Source: Nocardia sp. CNY236
Lineage (GTDB): Bacteria; Actinomycetota; Actinomycetes; Mycobacteriales; Mycobacteriaceae
Direction of reading: 5' to 3'
NCBI RefSeq assembly: GCF_000482385.1
Contig: NZ_AXVD01000031.1
Coordinates: 1-60,259, forward strand
DNA: 60,259 nt
Part shown: positions 46,874-54,376 of the stretch, piece by piece
Layout: every line of letters starts with the position of its first letter
Numbering within the stretch: position 1 is the first letter of the stretch
Notes under the pieces: generated by a model
What the model was told of the DNA's origin: nothing
Databases searched by the model: none
The model's input: the letters and a program-made list of their open reading frames with translations, nothing else
Made by a program: the position numbers and the translations under genes

Positions 46874-48388
46874 ATGACGCAACAGTATGTGCTGGCCATC
46901 GACCAGGGCACCACCTCCACCCGGTGCATCTTGTTCGATCGGCGCGCCCGGTTGGTCGGCGTCGCGCAGCGCCCGCACCACCAGCACTATCCGCGACCGG
47001 GGTGGGCCGAGCAGGACGCGATGGAGATCTGGCGCAATGTCGAGCGAATCGTCCCCCAAGCACTGCGGGATTCCGGTGTCGCCGCGCAGCAGATCGCCGC
47101 GCTCGGCATCGCCAACCAGCGCGAAACCACCGTCGTCTGGGACCGCCGCACCGGCCGGCCGATCCGGCGGGCAATCGTGTGGCAGGATGTGCGGACCGAA
47201 GAATTGGTCGGCACACTGCAGCGGCGTGTGGGCGCGGAGCAGATCCGTCGACGATGTGGTTTGCCGCTGGCCACCTACTTCGCGGCGCCACGCCTGCGCT
47301 GGATTCTGGACAGTGAACCGGGCCTGCGAGAGCGCGCCGAGCGCGGCGAAGTGTTGTTCGGCACCATGGAAACCTGGCTGATCTGGAACCTCACCGGTGG
47401 AGTCGACGGGGGGCTGCACCTGACCGATGTCACGAACGCCAGTCGCACACTGCTGATGGATCTGAGCACCCTTACCTGGAACGATGATTTGTCGACCTTC
47501 TTCGGCATCCCGGCGGCGATGTTGCCCCGGATCCAACCTTCGACCGCACCGTACGGTGTCACCAGTCGAGTAGTGCCCGGAATTCGGATCGCCGCCGCGC
47601 TCGGCGATCAGCATGCCGCACTCTTCGGTCAAACCTGTTTCGCCCGTGGGGAAATCAAATGTACCTACGGCACCGGTGGATTCCTGATGATGAACACCGG
47701 AAGCGAGCTGGTGCGCTCCGAGCACGGCCTGCTCACGACGATCGGCTACCAGATCGGTTCCGAGCCGGTATACGCATTGGAGGGACCGATTGCGGTCACC
47801 GGATCACTCGTGCAATGGGTTCGGGACAACATCGGCCTGGTGGCCAGCGCGCCGGAGATCGAAACTCTCGCTCGTAGCGTCGACGACAATGGCGGCTGTT
47901 ACATCGTGCCCGCCTTTTCCGGGCTCTACGCACCGTATTGGCGCAGCGACGCTCGCGGCCTCATCGCTGGGTTGACCTCCTACATCACCAAAGGTCACAT
48001 CGCTCGGGCTGTGCTGGAGGCCACCGCGTGGCAGACCCGTGACGTGGTGGAGGCGATGAACGCCGACTCCGGTCTGCGGGCCGAAGCATTGCGCGTGGAC
48101 GGCGGCATGACGGCGAACAACCTGCTCATGCAAATCGTGGCCGATGTATTGGACCTCGCCGTCCTGCGCCCGTTCGTCGCCGAGACCGTCTCGCTCGGAG
48201 CGGCATATGCCGCGGGGCTGGCTGTCGGATATTGGCCCGACCTCGAGGGGTTGCGCAGTAACTGGCGCCGTGCCGCGCAATGGGTTCCGCGGATGGAGCC
48301 GGCGCACCGCGCCGACGAGTACGACAACTGGAAACGTGCGGTCGAGCTGGCCTCCGGGTGGTTGCGCACCCCGCCGCACGATCGGTGA
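46874..48388 (+). CDS. glpK: Glycerol kinase GlpK (second copy)
   Basis: A 504-residue full-length FGGY glycerol kinase: [59 protein letters not shown]. It is clearly paralogous to the 44289-45809 copy, yet diverged over its whole length. All visible catalytic segments are intact, so it is probably active. It lies 51 bases after the IclR gene on the same strand, likely one transcript, so regulator and kinase would rise together. A different polyol substrate or expression niche is possible. Confidence 0.94.
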   Translation: MTQQYVLAIDQGTTSTRCILFDRRARLVGVAQRPHHQHYPRPGWAEQDAMEIWRNVERIVPQALRDSGVAAQQIAALGIANQRETTVVWDRRTGRPIRRAIVWQDVRTEELVGTLQRRVGAEQIRRRCGLPLATYFAAPRLRWILDSEPGLRERAERGEVLFGTMETWLIWNLTGGVDGGLHLTDVTNASRTLLMDLSTLTWNDDLSTFFGIPAAMLPRIQPSTAPYGVTSRVVPGIRIAAALGDQHAALFGQTCFARGEIKCTYGTGGFLMMNTGSELVRSEHGLLTTIGYQIGSEPVYALEGPIAVTGSLVQWVRDNIGLVASAPEIETLARSVDDNGGCYIVPAFSGLYAPYWRSDARGLIAGLTSYITKGHIARAVLEATAWQTRDVVEAMNADSGLRAEALRVDGGMTANNLLMQIVADVLDLAVLRPFVAETVSLGAAYAAGLAVGYWPDLEGLRSNWRRAAQWVPRMEPAHRADEYDNWKRAVELASGWLRTPPHDR

Positions 48389-48497
48389 GCGAGACCGGCG
48401 TGACAAGTCGAGTAGTCGACTACCCGCGACATCCGAATGTCGGTCTGCAGAATCGGTCACCACAATGTTTCCGCTACAGGGTTTTGGAGGAGTTCGG

Positions 48498-49037
48498 ATG
48501 GCTGGATATCGCGATTGGTTGGCGCCTGCGCCGAATCCGGAGCCGCCGTTGGACAGTCGTCGCACCGAGGGTGGGAATACCACGCGCGATCCAGCGACCG
48601 CACGCGCACAACCGTGCCGGTCACGCGTACCCGCTGTGCCGGCACGAGTGAAACCCGGCGCACCCGGCGCACTGCACCGTGGTCGTCGACTCGACGTAGG
48701 TGACGAACAGACCCGAGCGGCGGCGCGGCGTTTCGCCGAGTCGGCGGTGCGGGTGGTGCTCGAGGCACTCGATCGGCGCAGGCCGGTGTCGCAGTTGAAG
48801 GTCGTCGCCGATGCCACGGTCGTCTCGGCGGTACGCACGTTGATCGGTGGGGATCTGGTGCCGGGTCGTCGCAAGGGGGTCGCGGTACCGGTGCGAGTGG
48901 GTGTGGTGTTGGTCGATACCAGGACCGCCGAGGTCTACGCCGGATATACCAGGGGCGGACGTCATTTCGCGCTGGCGGCGCGAATTGCTCGGACCCGTAC
49001 CACCGGCTGGCGGCTGACAGCGCTACGGGTGCGATGA
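48498..49037 (+). CDS. Rv3235-like conserved actinobacterial protein
   Basis: A 179-residue basic protein. The first 75 residues are Pro/Arg-rich and low complexity. The C-terminal ~100 form the conserved part: RRFAESAVRVVLEALDRRRP, QLKVVADATVVSAVRTLI, VRVGVVLVDTRTAEVYAGYTRGGRHFALAARI. This fits the family named after M. tuberculosis Rv3235, whose genes often lie near secA; function unknown. The ATG at 48498 has a strong GGAGGAG ribosome site. Upstream (48412-48423) is a perfect 12-bp palindrome GTAGTCGACTAC that may be its operator. Confidence 0.7.
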   Translation: MAGYRDWLAPAPNPEPPLDSRRTEGGNTTRDPATARAQPCRSRVPAVPARVKPGAPGALHRGRRLDVGDEQTRAAARRFAESAVRVVLEALDRRRPVSQLKVVADATVVSAVRTLIGGDLVPGRRKGVAVPVRVGVVLVDTRTAEVYAGYTRGGRHFALAARIARTRTTGWRLTALRVR

Positions 49038-49078
49038 CGGCGCCGGCCGTGTCGGTCGGCGAATCGGGTGCTACCGAA

Positions 49079-49131
49079 TGGAACCGAGCAGCGTAGCTGC
49101 TATCGAGTGGAACCGAGCAGCGTAGCTGCTA
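49079..49131. terminator. Duplicated hairpin between convergent genes (bidirectional terminator)
   Basis: A 24-base unit (TGGAACCGAGCAGCGTAGCT plus GCTA) occurs at 49079-49102 and 49108-49131. Each copy forms AGCAGC-gta-GCTGCT, a 6-bp stem with a 3-base loop. They sit between the converging Rv3235-like and TetR genes; the second copy includes the TetR stop codon. A tandem bidirectional terminator is the likely role. Confidence 0.6.
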
Positions 49132-49728
49132 CCCAGGGGACTCGAGCAGCATGGCGATGACGTCCGCCCATTGATCGATGGTCGTGGTGGCCACGCGTTC
49201 GGTCGTGCGCAACGGACGAGACATCGCGATACCGCGCAGAATCGCCACCGTGAGAGTGCGGACGGCTGGATACCGTGGGTGAACCACGAGGTCGGGACCG
49301 AACAGCGTGTCGATCACCCGGTGCAGGTCGCGTCCGGCGTGCTGTTCGGCCGCATGCAGCGCGGTGGCGAGCGCGGGATCGGTGCGTGCGGCGGCCCACA
49401 GTTCGAATTCGGCCTGTGCCGCGGGGCGGGCCATCGACTCGTACACCGCGCTCAGGGCGCGCACCACCGGATCGGTGTTCTCGCCGAGCCGCTCCGCGAC
49501 CTGGTGCACTGCGGCTTCGTTGAGGGTGACCAGGTGGGCGACCAACTCGGGAACCAACGCAGCCATGGTGGGGAAGTGGTGCAGTAGGGCCCCGCGGCTC
49601 ACGCCCGCTGCACGCTGGACAGACAGTGTGGACAGGGCGCGGTAGCCCTGAGCGGCGAGCAGGTCCGCAGCGGCATCGAGGATACGGTCGCGGGTCGCTC
49701 GTTTCTGTCTCGCACGAGATCCTTCCAT
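49129..49728 (-). CDS. TetR-family repressor (divergent from the crotonase)
   Basis: A 199-residue TetR protein. The N-terminal helix-turn-helix (about 12-58) reads RDRILDAAADLLAAQGYRAL, then the recognition region VQRAAGVSRGALLHHFP. The C-terminal ligand domain is TetR_C-like, with no ligand clue. The ATG at 49728 diverges from the crotonase gene at 49877, and a perfect long palindrome (49765-49802) lies between, so repression of both is expected. The likely ligand is an acyl-CoA, given the neighbour. Confidence 0.9.
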   Translation of the reverse strand: MEGSRARQKRATRDRILDAAADLLAAQGYRALSTLSVQRAAGVSRGALLHHFPTMAALVPELVAHLVTLNEAAVHQVAERLGENTDPVVRALSAVYESMARPAAQAEFELWAAARTDPALATALHAAEQHAGRDLHRVIDTLFGPDLVVHPRYPAVRTLTVAILRGIAMSRPLRTTERVATTTIDQWADVIAMLLESPG

Positions 49729-49764
49729 TCGGTTACCTCCGTTCCGGCTCGGTGTCGGGATCGA

Positions 49765-49802
49765 CGACCAGTTGACAGTCAGTATTGACTGTCAACTGGT
49801 CG
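49765..49802. promoter_or_regulatory. TetR operator with 17-bp arms
   Basis: Perfect inverted repeat: CGACCAGTTGACAGTCA, centre GTAT, then the exact reverse complement. Each arm contains TTGACA-like -35 hexamers, so a bound dimer would block both divergent promoters. It starts 36 bases upstream of the TetR ATG. Confidence 0.88.
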
Positions 49803-49876
49803 GTGCACCACACTGTGGCCACCAGGACTAGCGCCGATGGGTATCCGGGGCTAGCACCGAGTCGAAGGGAACAGTA

Positions 49877-50896
49877 ATGACCAACGGTGAAACCCGAACC
49901 GACGACGGTTCGGCCGCGTGGTATCGCAACTGGTCCGAGGGGCCGGAGTCGCCCTGGGCGGGCCGGACCGAGCCGGAAGATACCTGCGCGTATCGAACGT
50001 TGACTTACGAGCGTGACGGTCGCATCGCGCGCATTACCTTCAACCGGCCCGAGAAGGGCAATTCGATCACCCCGGACACGCCGCACGACCTGGCACATGC
50101 GGTCGAACGCGCCGACCTCGACCCGCGGGTGCATGTGATCTTGTTGTCCGGACGCGGCAAAGGGTTTTGCGGTGGCTATGACCTGAGCATGTTCGCCGAG
50201 CAGAGTTTCTCGGTAACCCGCGAGTCGCACGACGCGACGGGTACGGTGTTGGATCCGGTGGTGCAGGGGCGCAATCACGACCCGTCCCACAACTGGGATC
50301 CGATGATCGATTACGCGATGATAAGCCGATACAACCGTGGCTTCGCCAGCTTGATGCAGGCGAACAAGCCGACCGTTGCCAAGCTGCACGGTTTCGCAGT
50401 CGCGGGCGGCACCGACATCGCACTGTTCGCCGACCAAATCATCTGCGCCGACGATACCAAGATCGGATATCCGCCGGCGCGCGTGTGGGGCATCCCGGCC
50501 GCGGGTATGTGGGCGCACCGACTCGGGGATCAGCGAGCCAAGCGACTGCTGCTGACCGGCGATTGCCTGACCGGCACTCAGGCCGTCGACTGGGGTTTGG
50601 CGGTCGAATCCTGGCCCGCCGACGAACTCGATGCGCGCACCGAGGATTTCGTCGCGCGCATTGCCCGCATGCCGGTCAATCAGCTCATGATGGCCAAACT
50701 GGCGCTCAACTCGGCGCTGTACGCGCAGGGCGTCAACACCTCCGGGATGATCAGCACCGTTTTCGACGGCATATCGCGGCACACGCGTGAAGGCCACGAA
50801 TTCAAAGCGCGTGCTGCCACGGTCGGATTCCGTGAGGCGGTTCGAGAACGCGACGAGCCGTTCGGCGATTACAAGCGCAGTGGACCCGAGCGGTAG
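49877..50896 (+). CDS. Crotonase/enoyl-CoA hydratase family protein, long form
   Basis: A 339-residue crotonase, longer than the usual 260 because of a ~40-residue N-terminal extension (AWYRNWSEGPESPW...) and an insert (FAEQSFSVTRESHDATG...). Family motifs are ARITFNRPEKGNSI, RGKGFCGGYDLSMF and KLHGFAVAGGTDIALFADQI. By eye the two hydratase glutamates read Asp (GGTDIA) and Pro (GYPPARVWG), so it may be a thioesterase, isomerase or other crotonase chemistry. It is regulated with the divergent TetR gene. Confidence 0.88.
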   Translation: MTNGETRTDDGSAAWYRNWSEGPESPWAGRTEPEDTCAYRTLTYERDGRIARITFNRPEKGNSITPDTPHDLAHAVERADLDPRVHVILLSGRGKGFCGGYDLSMFAEQSFSVTRESHDATGTVLDPVVQGRNHDPSHNWDPMIDYAMISRYNRGFASLMQANKPTVAKLHGFAVAGGTDIALFADQIICADDTKIGYPPARVWGIPAAGMWAHRLGDQRAKRLLLTGDCLTGTQAVDWGLAVESWPADELDARTEDFVARIARMPVNQLMMAKLALNSALYAQGVNTSGMISTVFDGISRHTREGHEFKARAATVGFREAVRERDEPFGDYKRSGPER

Positions 50897-50920
50897 CCAC
50901 CTCGAGCCGAGCCCTGTCGG

Positions 50921-51045
50921 GTGATACTGCCCGTGTCGGGCGCCGGTGATACTGCCCGTGTCGGGCGCCGGTGATACTGCCCGTGTCGGGCGCCGGTGAT
51001 ACTGCCCGTGTCGGGCGCAGGTGACACTGCCTGAACCCGGCGCAG
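50921..51045. repeat. 25-bp tandem repeat array, five units, each with a hairpin
   Basis: The unit GTGATACTGCCCGTGTCGGG plus CGCCG begins at 50921, 50946, 50971 and 50996 (near-identical), with a degenerate fifth at 51021. Each unit holds GCCCG-TGT-CGGGC, a 5-bp stem. The array starts 25 bases after the crotonase stop and has no spacers, so it is not a CRISPR. It lies in the 303-bp gene-free stretch 50897-51199. Confidence 0.92.
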
Positions 51046-51089
51046 CCGAATCACGTCTGCTTCCAGTTCATTCGGCCGACGTGATCGGC
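51045..51089. promoter_or_regulatory. Bulged inverted repeat following the tandem array
   Basis: GCCGAATCACGTC (51045-51057) pairs with GACGTGATCGGC (51078-51089) apart from one bulged A, with a 20-base spacer. It lies between the repeat array and the DUF8176-like gene. It could be a transcription-factor site for that gene or an extension of the terminator structure. Bases 51090-51199 show nothing further. Confidence 0.45.
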
Positions 51090-51199
51090 GTCGATATGCA
51101 ATGTTGTTACCTGGCAGTGGCAATGGGTGCCGAGCAGTGGCATCGAGAAGGGACCCACGGTAGCCGACGAGGCACCGGTAAAGGGGGCGTGACGAGGTC

Positions 51200-51889
51200 G
51201 TGTCATCGAATCCATCCATGCCCGGCGGCCGGCGCACTCGTACTCCTCGATCTGGGCCGGAGGGCGCGCCCACATGGCCGGGAATGCTCCCGCCGCGACA
51301 ACCGTCGCCCACTGTTCGGCGCGTGGTCCACGCCCGCGGCCGGACTTCGCGTCATCGGCGTCGAGCCCGGCGCGCATGGCTGGTCGGAGGTGTCGCAGTG
51401 GCAGCCTCGTTGGCCGTTGTCGTGCTGGTGCTGGCCTATACCGACGCGGCGTCGGGTCCACCGCAGTCGATGACCGTCGCCGACCCGGCGGCCATTGCCG
51501 ATCCGGTGCTCGGTGGCAGCCCCGGTTGTGAACCGACCCGCGGTGATCTAGTGGTTCGCGGGAACGGCACCGGTTCGGTCGAATCGGGTCCGGATGTGAT
51601 CCTGGCTTTTCAACATGCCTACTACGTGGCTCGTTCAGGGACCCTCGCCCGGGCGCTGACGACCGCGGATGCCGCACTGCCGCCCGCGGCGGTGATCGAC
51701 GAGGGGATCGCTTCCATTCCCGCCGGAACACAACACTGTGTATTGATCACCCAGATGCTGGACGGTCGCCACGACGTGTGGATCACCGAACAGCGACCGG
51801 GTGCAACCAACTACACATATCGCCAATTCGTCACTGTGGCAACCAAGGCCGGCAAATTCACCATTGTCGCGATCACCCCGCCGTCCTGA
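51200..51889 (+). CDS. Membrane-anchored DUF8176-like protein (second copy)
   Basis: A 229-residue protein with a basic, Pro-rich cytosolic segment (1-58, RGRTSRHRRRARRAW), one membrane helix (about 60-80, LVGGVAVAASLAVVVLVLAY) and an ectodomain with GSVESGPDVILAFQHAYYVARSG, two cysteines (GCEPTR...HCVLI) and YRQFVTVATKAGKF. It is a shorter paralogue of the 34851-35858 protein but lies away from the EspC-like genes, next to a secreted lipase. The start is GTG at 51200. Function unknown; a cell-envelope location is inferred from topology. Confidence 0.78.
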   Translation: MSSNPSMPGGRRTRTPRSGPEGAPTWPGMLPPRQPSPTVRRVVHARGRTSRHRRRARRAWLVGGVAVAASLAVVVLVLAYTDAASGPPQSMTVADPAAIADPVLGGSPGCEPTRGDLVVRGNGTGSVESGPDVILAFQHAYYVARSGTLARALTTADAALPPAAVIDEGIASIPAGTQHCVLITQMLDGRHDVWITEQRPGATNYTYRQFVTVATKAGKFTIVAITPPS

Positions 51890-51952
51890 TTCGTGCTGAT
51901 CGTCAGCGGGGCGCGTGTTGCCACCGATGGATGCTAGAAATTAGCTATTATA

Positions 51953-51970
51953 CGACCGCCGGAGCGGTCG
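51953..51970. promoter_or_regulatory. Hairpin after an AT-rich promoter-like stretch, upstream of the lipase gene
   Basis: CGACCGC-CGGA-GCGGTCG forms a 7-bp stem with a 4-base loop. Just before it is an unusually AT-rich run (AGAAATTAGCTATTATAC, 51936-51953) that resembles a -10 region (TATTAT at 51946). The hairpin ends 18 bases before the lipase ATG and could affect its translation. Confidence 0.45.
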
Positions 51971-51988
51971 ATCGGCGGAACGCAGCGC

Positions 51989-53293
51989 ATGGCAGGTCGA
52001 TTCCAGGGGAGGTCGTCGGTGGGCGTCGCACGATACGGCATGGTGGTTGGCGTAGTGTTCTCGGTGCTGTGGGCATCGCCGAGCCCCGAGTCGTCCGCGA
52101 TGCCGGACATCGGTGCGGCCACCGAGCCGGCGCTGCCGGCATATGACGAGTTCTACCGGCCATCGGCTGATCTGGTTGCGTCGGCGCATCCGGGTGACAT
52201 TCTCGCTGCGCGGCCGATAGAGATCGCGAGCCGGCTGCGCGAATCCCTCGGTGTCCGGGCGTGGCAACTGTCCTACCGATCGAACAACAGCGTCGATCAA
52301 CCGATAGCGGCAGTGGCGACGGTGCTGAAGCCACGTGGCGGAATCGGAAAGCTGGTATCGCTACATGCCGCCGAGGACTCCACTGGGCAGCACTGCGCGC
52401 CGTCGTACACAGTGCAGCGGCCGGCCCACGCGGGACTGCTGGATGGTCAACTCGACCCGCTGCGCGGTGCACCGGCGCTGCTGGCGCAGGGATGGACGGT
52501 GGTGTTGCCCGACCACCAGGGCCCCGACGCCGCCTTCGCTCATGGGCCACTGGCTGCCCGCATCGCCTTGGACGGGATCCGAGCCGCGGAGAATTTCGGC
52601 CCGCTGCGCTTGCCTGGCGCCGACACCGAGGTGGCGATGTGGGGGTATTCCGGAGGTTCGATCCCGACACTGCACGGTGCGGAAATACGCGCTGCCTACG
52701 CACCGGAGGTGAACATCGTGGGCGTCGTCTCCGGTGGCACCGACGTCGACCTCGAGGTTCTCGCGCGAGAGGCGAACAAGGGGCCCGGTGCCGGTCTGGT
52801 CACGGCCGCCATCATCGGACTCGCTCGCGAGGAACCCGCATTGGAGGCATATCTCCGCGCGAACGCCACCCCACGGGGACGGGAGGTGCTGGCGGCGAAG
52901 GACCGGACCTGCGCATTGCGCCACGTCGCGATCGAGCCGTTTCTCGATATCGATACTTTGGTACAGGGCGGTCTTCTGGACGCTCCAGTGGTCCGTGAAG
53001 TATTCGACCGGACCAGGATGGGAAAGGCCGTCCCGGATTCGCCGGTCTTTCTCTATCATGCGGTCGCGGACTGGCTCGTGCCGATCGGTCCGGCCGACGA
53101 TCTGGTTGCGACCTATTGCCAGGACCCGACCGCACGAGTCACCTACGTTCGCGATCACGCCAGCGAGCATCTGACGCTGAACTCGCTTGCCGAACGCCGG
53201 GTGGTCACGTGGTTGCACGAGCGATTCGCCGGCATTCCGGTCGAGAACGGGTGCACGACAACGAATGTCGGATCGATCGCCCTCGGCCGCTGA
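51989..53293 (+). CDS. Secreted lipase (LIP family alpha/beta hydrolase)
   Basis: A 434-residue protein with a signal peptide (about 1-37, MAGRFQGRSSVGVARYGMVV then an Ala/Ser-rich cleavage region) and a LIP-type (PF03583-like) alpha/beta-hydrolase fold. The catalytic triad candidates are Ser in MWGYSGGS, Asp in AVADWLVP and His in HASEHLTL. It most resembles the secreted triacylglycerol lipases common in Nocardia and mycobacteria. The ATG at 51989 is weakly supported by its upstream sequence. It is convergent with the APH-like gene. Confidence 0.88.
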   Translation: MAGRFQGRSSVGVARYGMVVGVVFSVLWASPSPESSAMPDIGAATEPALPAYDEFYRPSADLVASAHPGDILAARPIEIASRLRESLGVRAWQLSYRSNNSVDQPIAAVATVLKPRGGIGKLVSLHAAEDSTGQHCAPSYTVQRPAHAGLLDGQLDPLRGAPALLAQGWTVVLPDHQGPDAAFAHGPLAARIALDGIRAAENFGPLRLPGADTEVAMWGYSGGSIPTLHGAEIRAAYAPEVNIVGVVSGGTDVDLEVLAREANKGPGAGLVTAAIIGLAREEPALEAYLRANATPRGREVLAAKDRTCALRHVAIEPFLDIDTLVQGGLLDAPVVREVFDRTRMGKAVPDSPVFLYHAVADWLVPIGPADDLVATYCQDPTARVTYVRDHASEHLTLNSLAERRVVTWLHERFAGIPVENGCTTTNVGSIALGR

Positions 53294-53326
53294 GTCCGGT
53301 CCGGCGCGACTCGTTCCCCCGAGCAG

Positions 53327-54376
53327 CTACTGGATTCCGGCGATTCTTCGGCAGCGATCGTCCAAGTAGTTGATCAGCGTCCAGAAGTCCTTGAACGCGG
53401 GGTTGGTGGTCTGTCCGTGGTGGTATCGGTAGTAGATCTGCTGAGCAATTACTGCGAGCCGGAACAAGCCGAAAACCTCGTAGAACGGCCAGTTGTCGGC
53501 GGATCGACCGGTGCGGTCACAGTAGTGTTGAACGATTCGGGCGCGGGTCGGCATTCCGGGCAGGTGACTGGGTTGGCGACGAGATGCCCGCATGAGGTCG
53601 TCGTCATCGGCCTGCACCCAGTAGGCCAGTGCGCCACCGAGATCCATCAGCGGATCGCCCACGGTGGCCATTTCCCAGTCGAGTACGCCGACGACCGAGC
53701 CGGCGGGGTCGAGCACCAGATTGTCCAGCCGGAAGTCGTTGTGGATGATGGTGGCGGCGACATCCGCGGGCTGGTTGTGCTCGAGCCATGCCATCACTGC
53801 GGCGAAGTCGCTGACGTTGTCGGTGCGCGCAGCGCCGAACCGGCGCGACCACCCGGCGACCTGACGCTCGACGTAGCCGGCGCCCTTGCCGATCTCGGCA
53901 AGTCCGGCGGCTTCGGGATCCACGGCATGTAGTTCGATCAAGCAGTCGAACGCGGTGGTCGACAGCCGTCGTGCCTGTTCGATGGACAGGCTCGTACCGT
54001 CCGGGAGATCACCGCGCAGGATCGTGCCCTCCAGCCGTTCCATCACATAGAATTCGCTACCGATCACGCTGGGGTCGGTGCATCGGGCGATCATGTGGGG
54101 CACATATGGGTAGTACGGACGCAACCGTTGTTGCACCAGGAACTCACGGCCCATATCGTGCGCGGACGCGGCTTTGGTTCCGCCGGGCGGGCGCCGCAGG
54201 ATCAGATCTCGGTCCGGATAGTGCAGCAGATAGGTGAGATTGGATGCCCCACCGGAGAATTGGCGCACCTCTGGTGGTCCGCTGAGCCCGGGCACCTGCT
54301 GCGCGAGCCAGGCGTGCGCGGCGGCGACATCGAAGGCATCCTCGGTGCGTACGGTGGTGGTCTCCGGCTTGTTCAT
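53327..54376 (-). CDS. APH-like phosphotransferase (ACAD10 N-terminal type)
   Basis: A 349-residue kinase-fold protein of the aminoglycoside phosphotransferase family: Gly-rich loop QFSGGASNLTYLL, catalytic loop IIHNDFRLDNLVL and metal-binding VLDWEMATVGDPLMDLG. It is not a resistance gene by context. It is coupled (4-bp overlap) to an acyl-CoA dehydrogenase, the same pair that is fused in eukaryotic ACAD10/ACAD11, which act on 4-hydroxy fatty acids via phosphorylation. A role in hydroxyacyl-CoA breakdown is therefore likely. Confidence 0.9.
   Translation of the reverse strand: MNKPETTTVRTEDAFDVAAAHAWLAQQVPGLSGPPEVRQFSGGASNLTYLLHYPDRDLILRRPPGGTKAASAHDMGREFLVQQRLRPYYPYVPHMIARCTDPSVIGSEFYVMERLEGTILRGDLPDGTSLSIEQARRLSTTAFDCLIELHAVDPEAAGLAEIGKGAGYVERQVAGWSRRFGAARTDNVSDFAAVMAWLEHNQPADVAATIIHNDFRLDNLVLDPAGSVVGVLDWEMATVGDPLMDLGGALAYWVQADDDDLMRASRRQPSHLPGMPTRARIVQHYCDRTGRSADNWPFYEVFGLFRLAVIAQQIYYRYHHGQTTNPAFKDFWTLINYLDDRCRRIAGIQ

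Noticed and set aside
50921..51045. CRISPR array
   Set aside because: The 25-bp units are contiguous with no unique spacers and no cas genes nearby.
53327..54376. Aminoglycoside resistance gene
   Set aside because: The APH fold is present, but coupling to an acyl-CoA dehydrogenase and the ACAD10-type sequence point to lipid metabolism.
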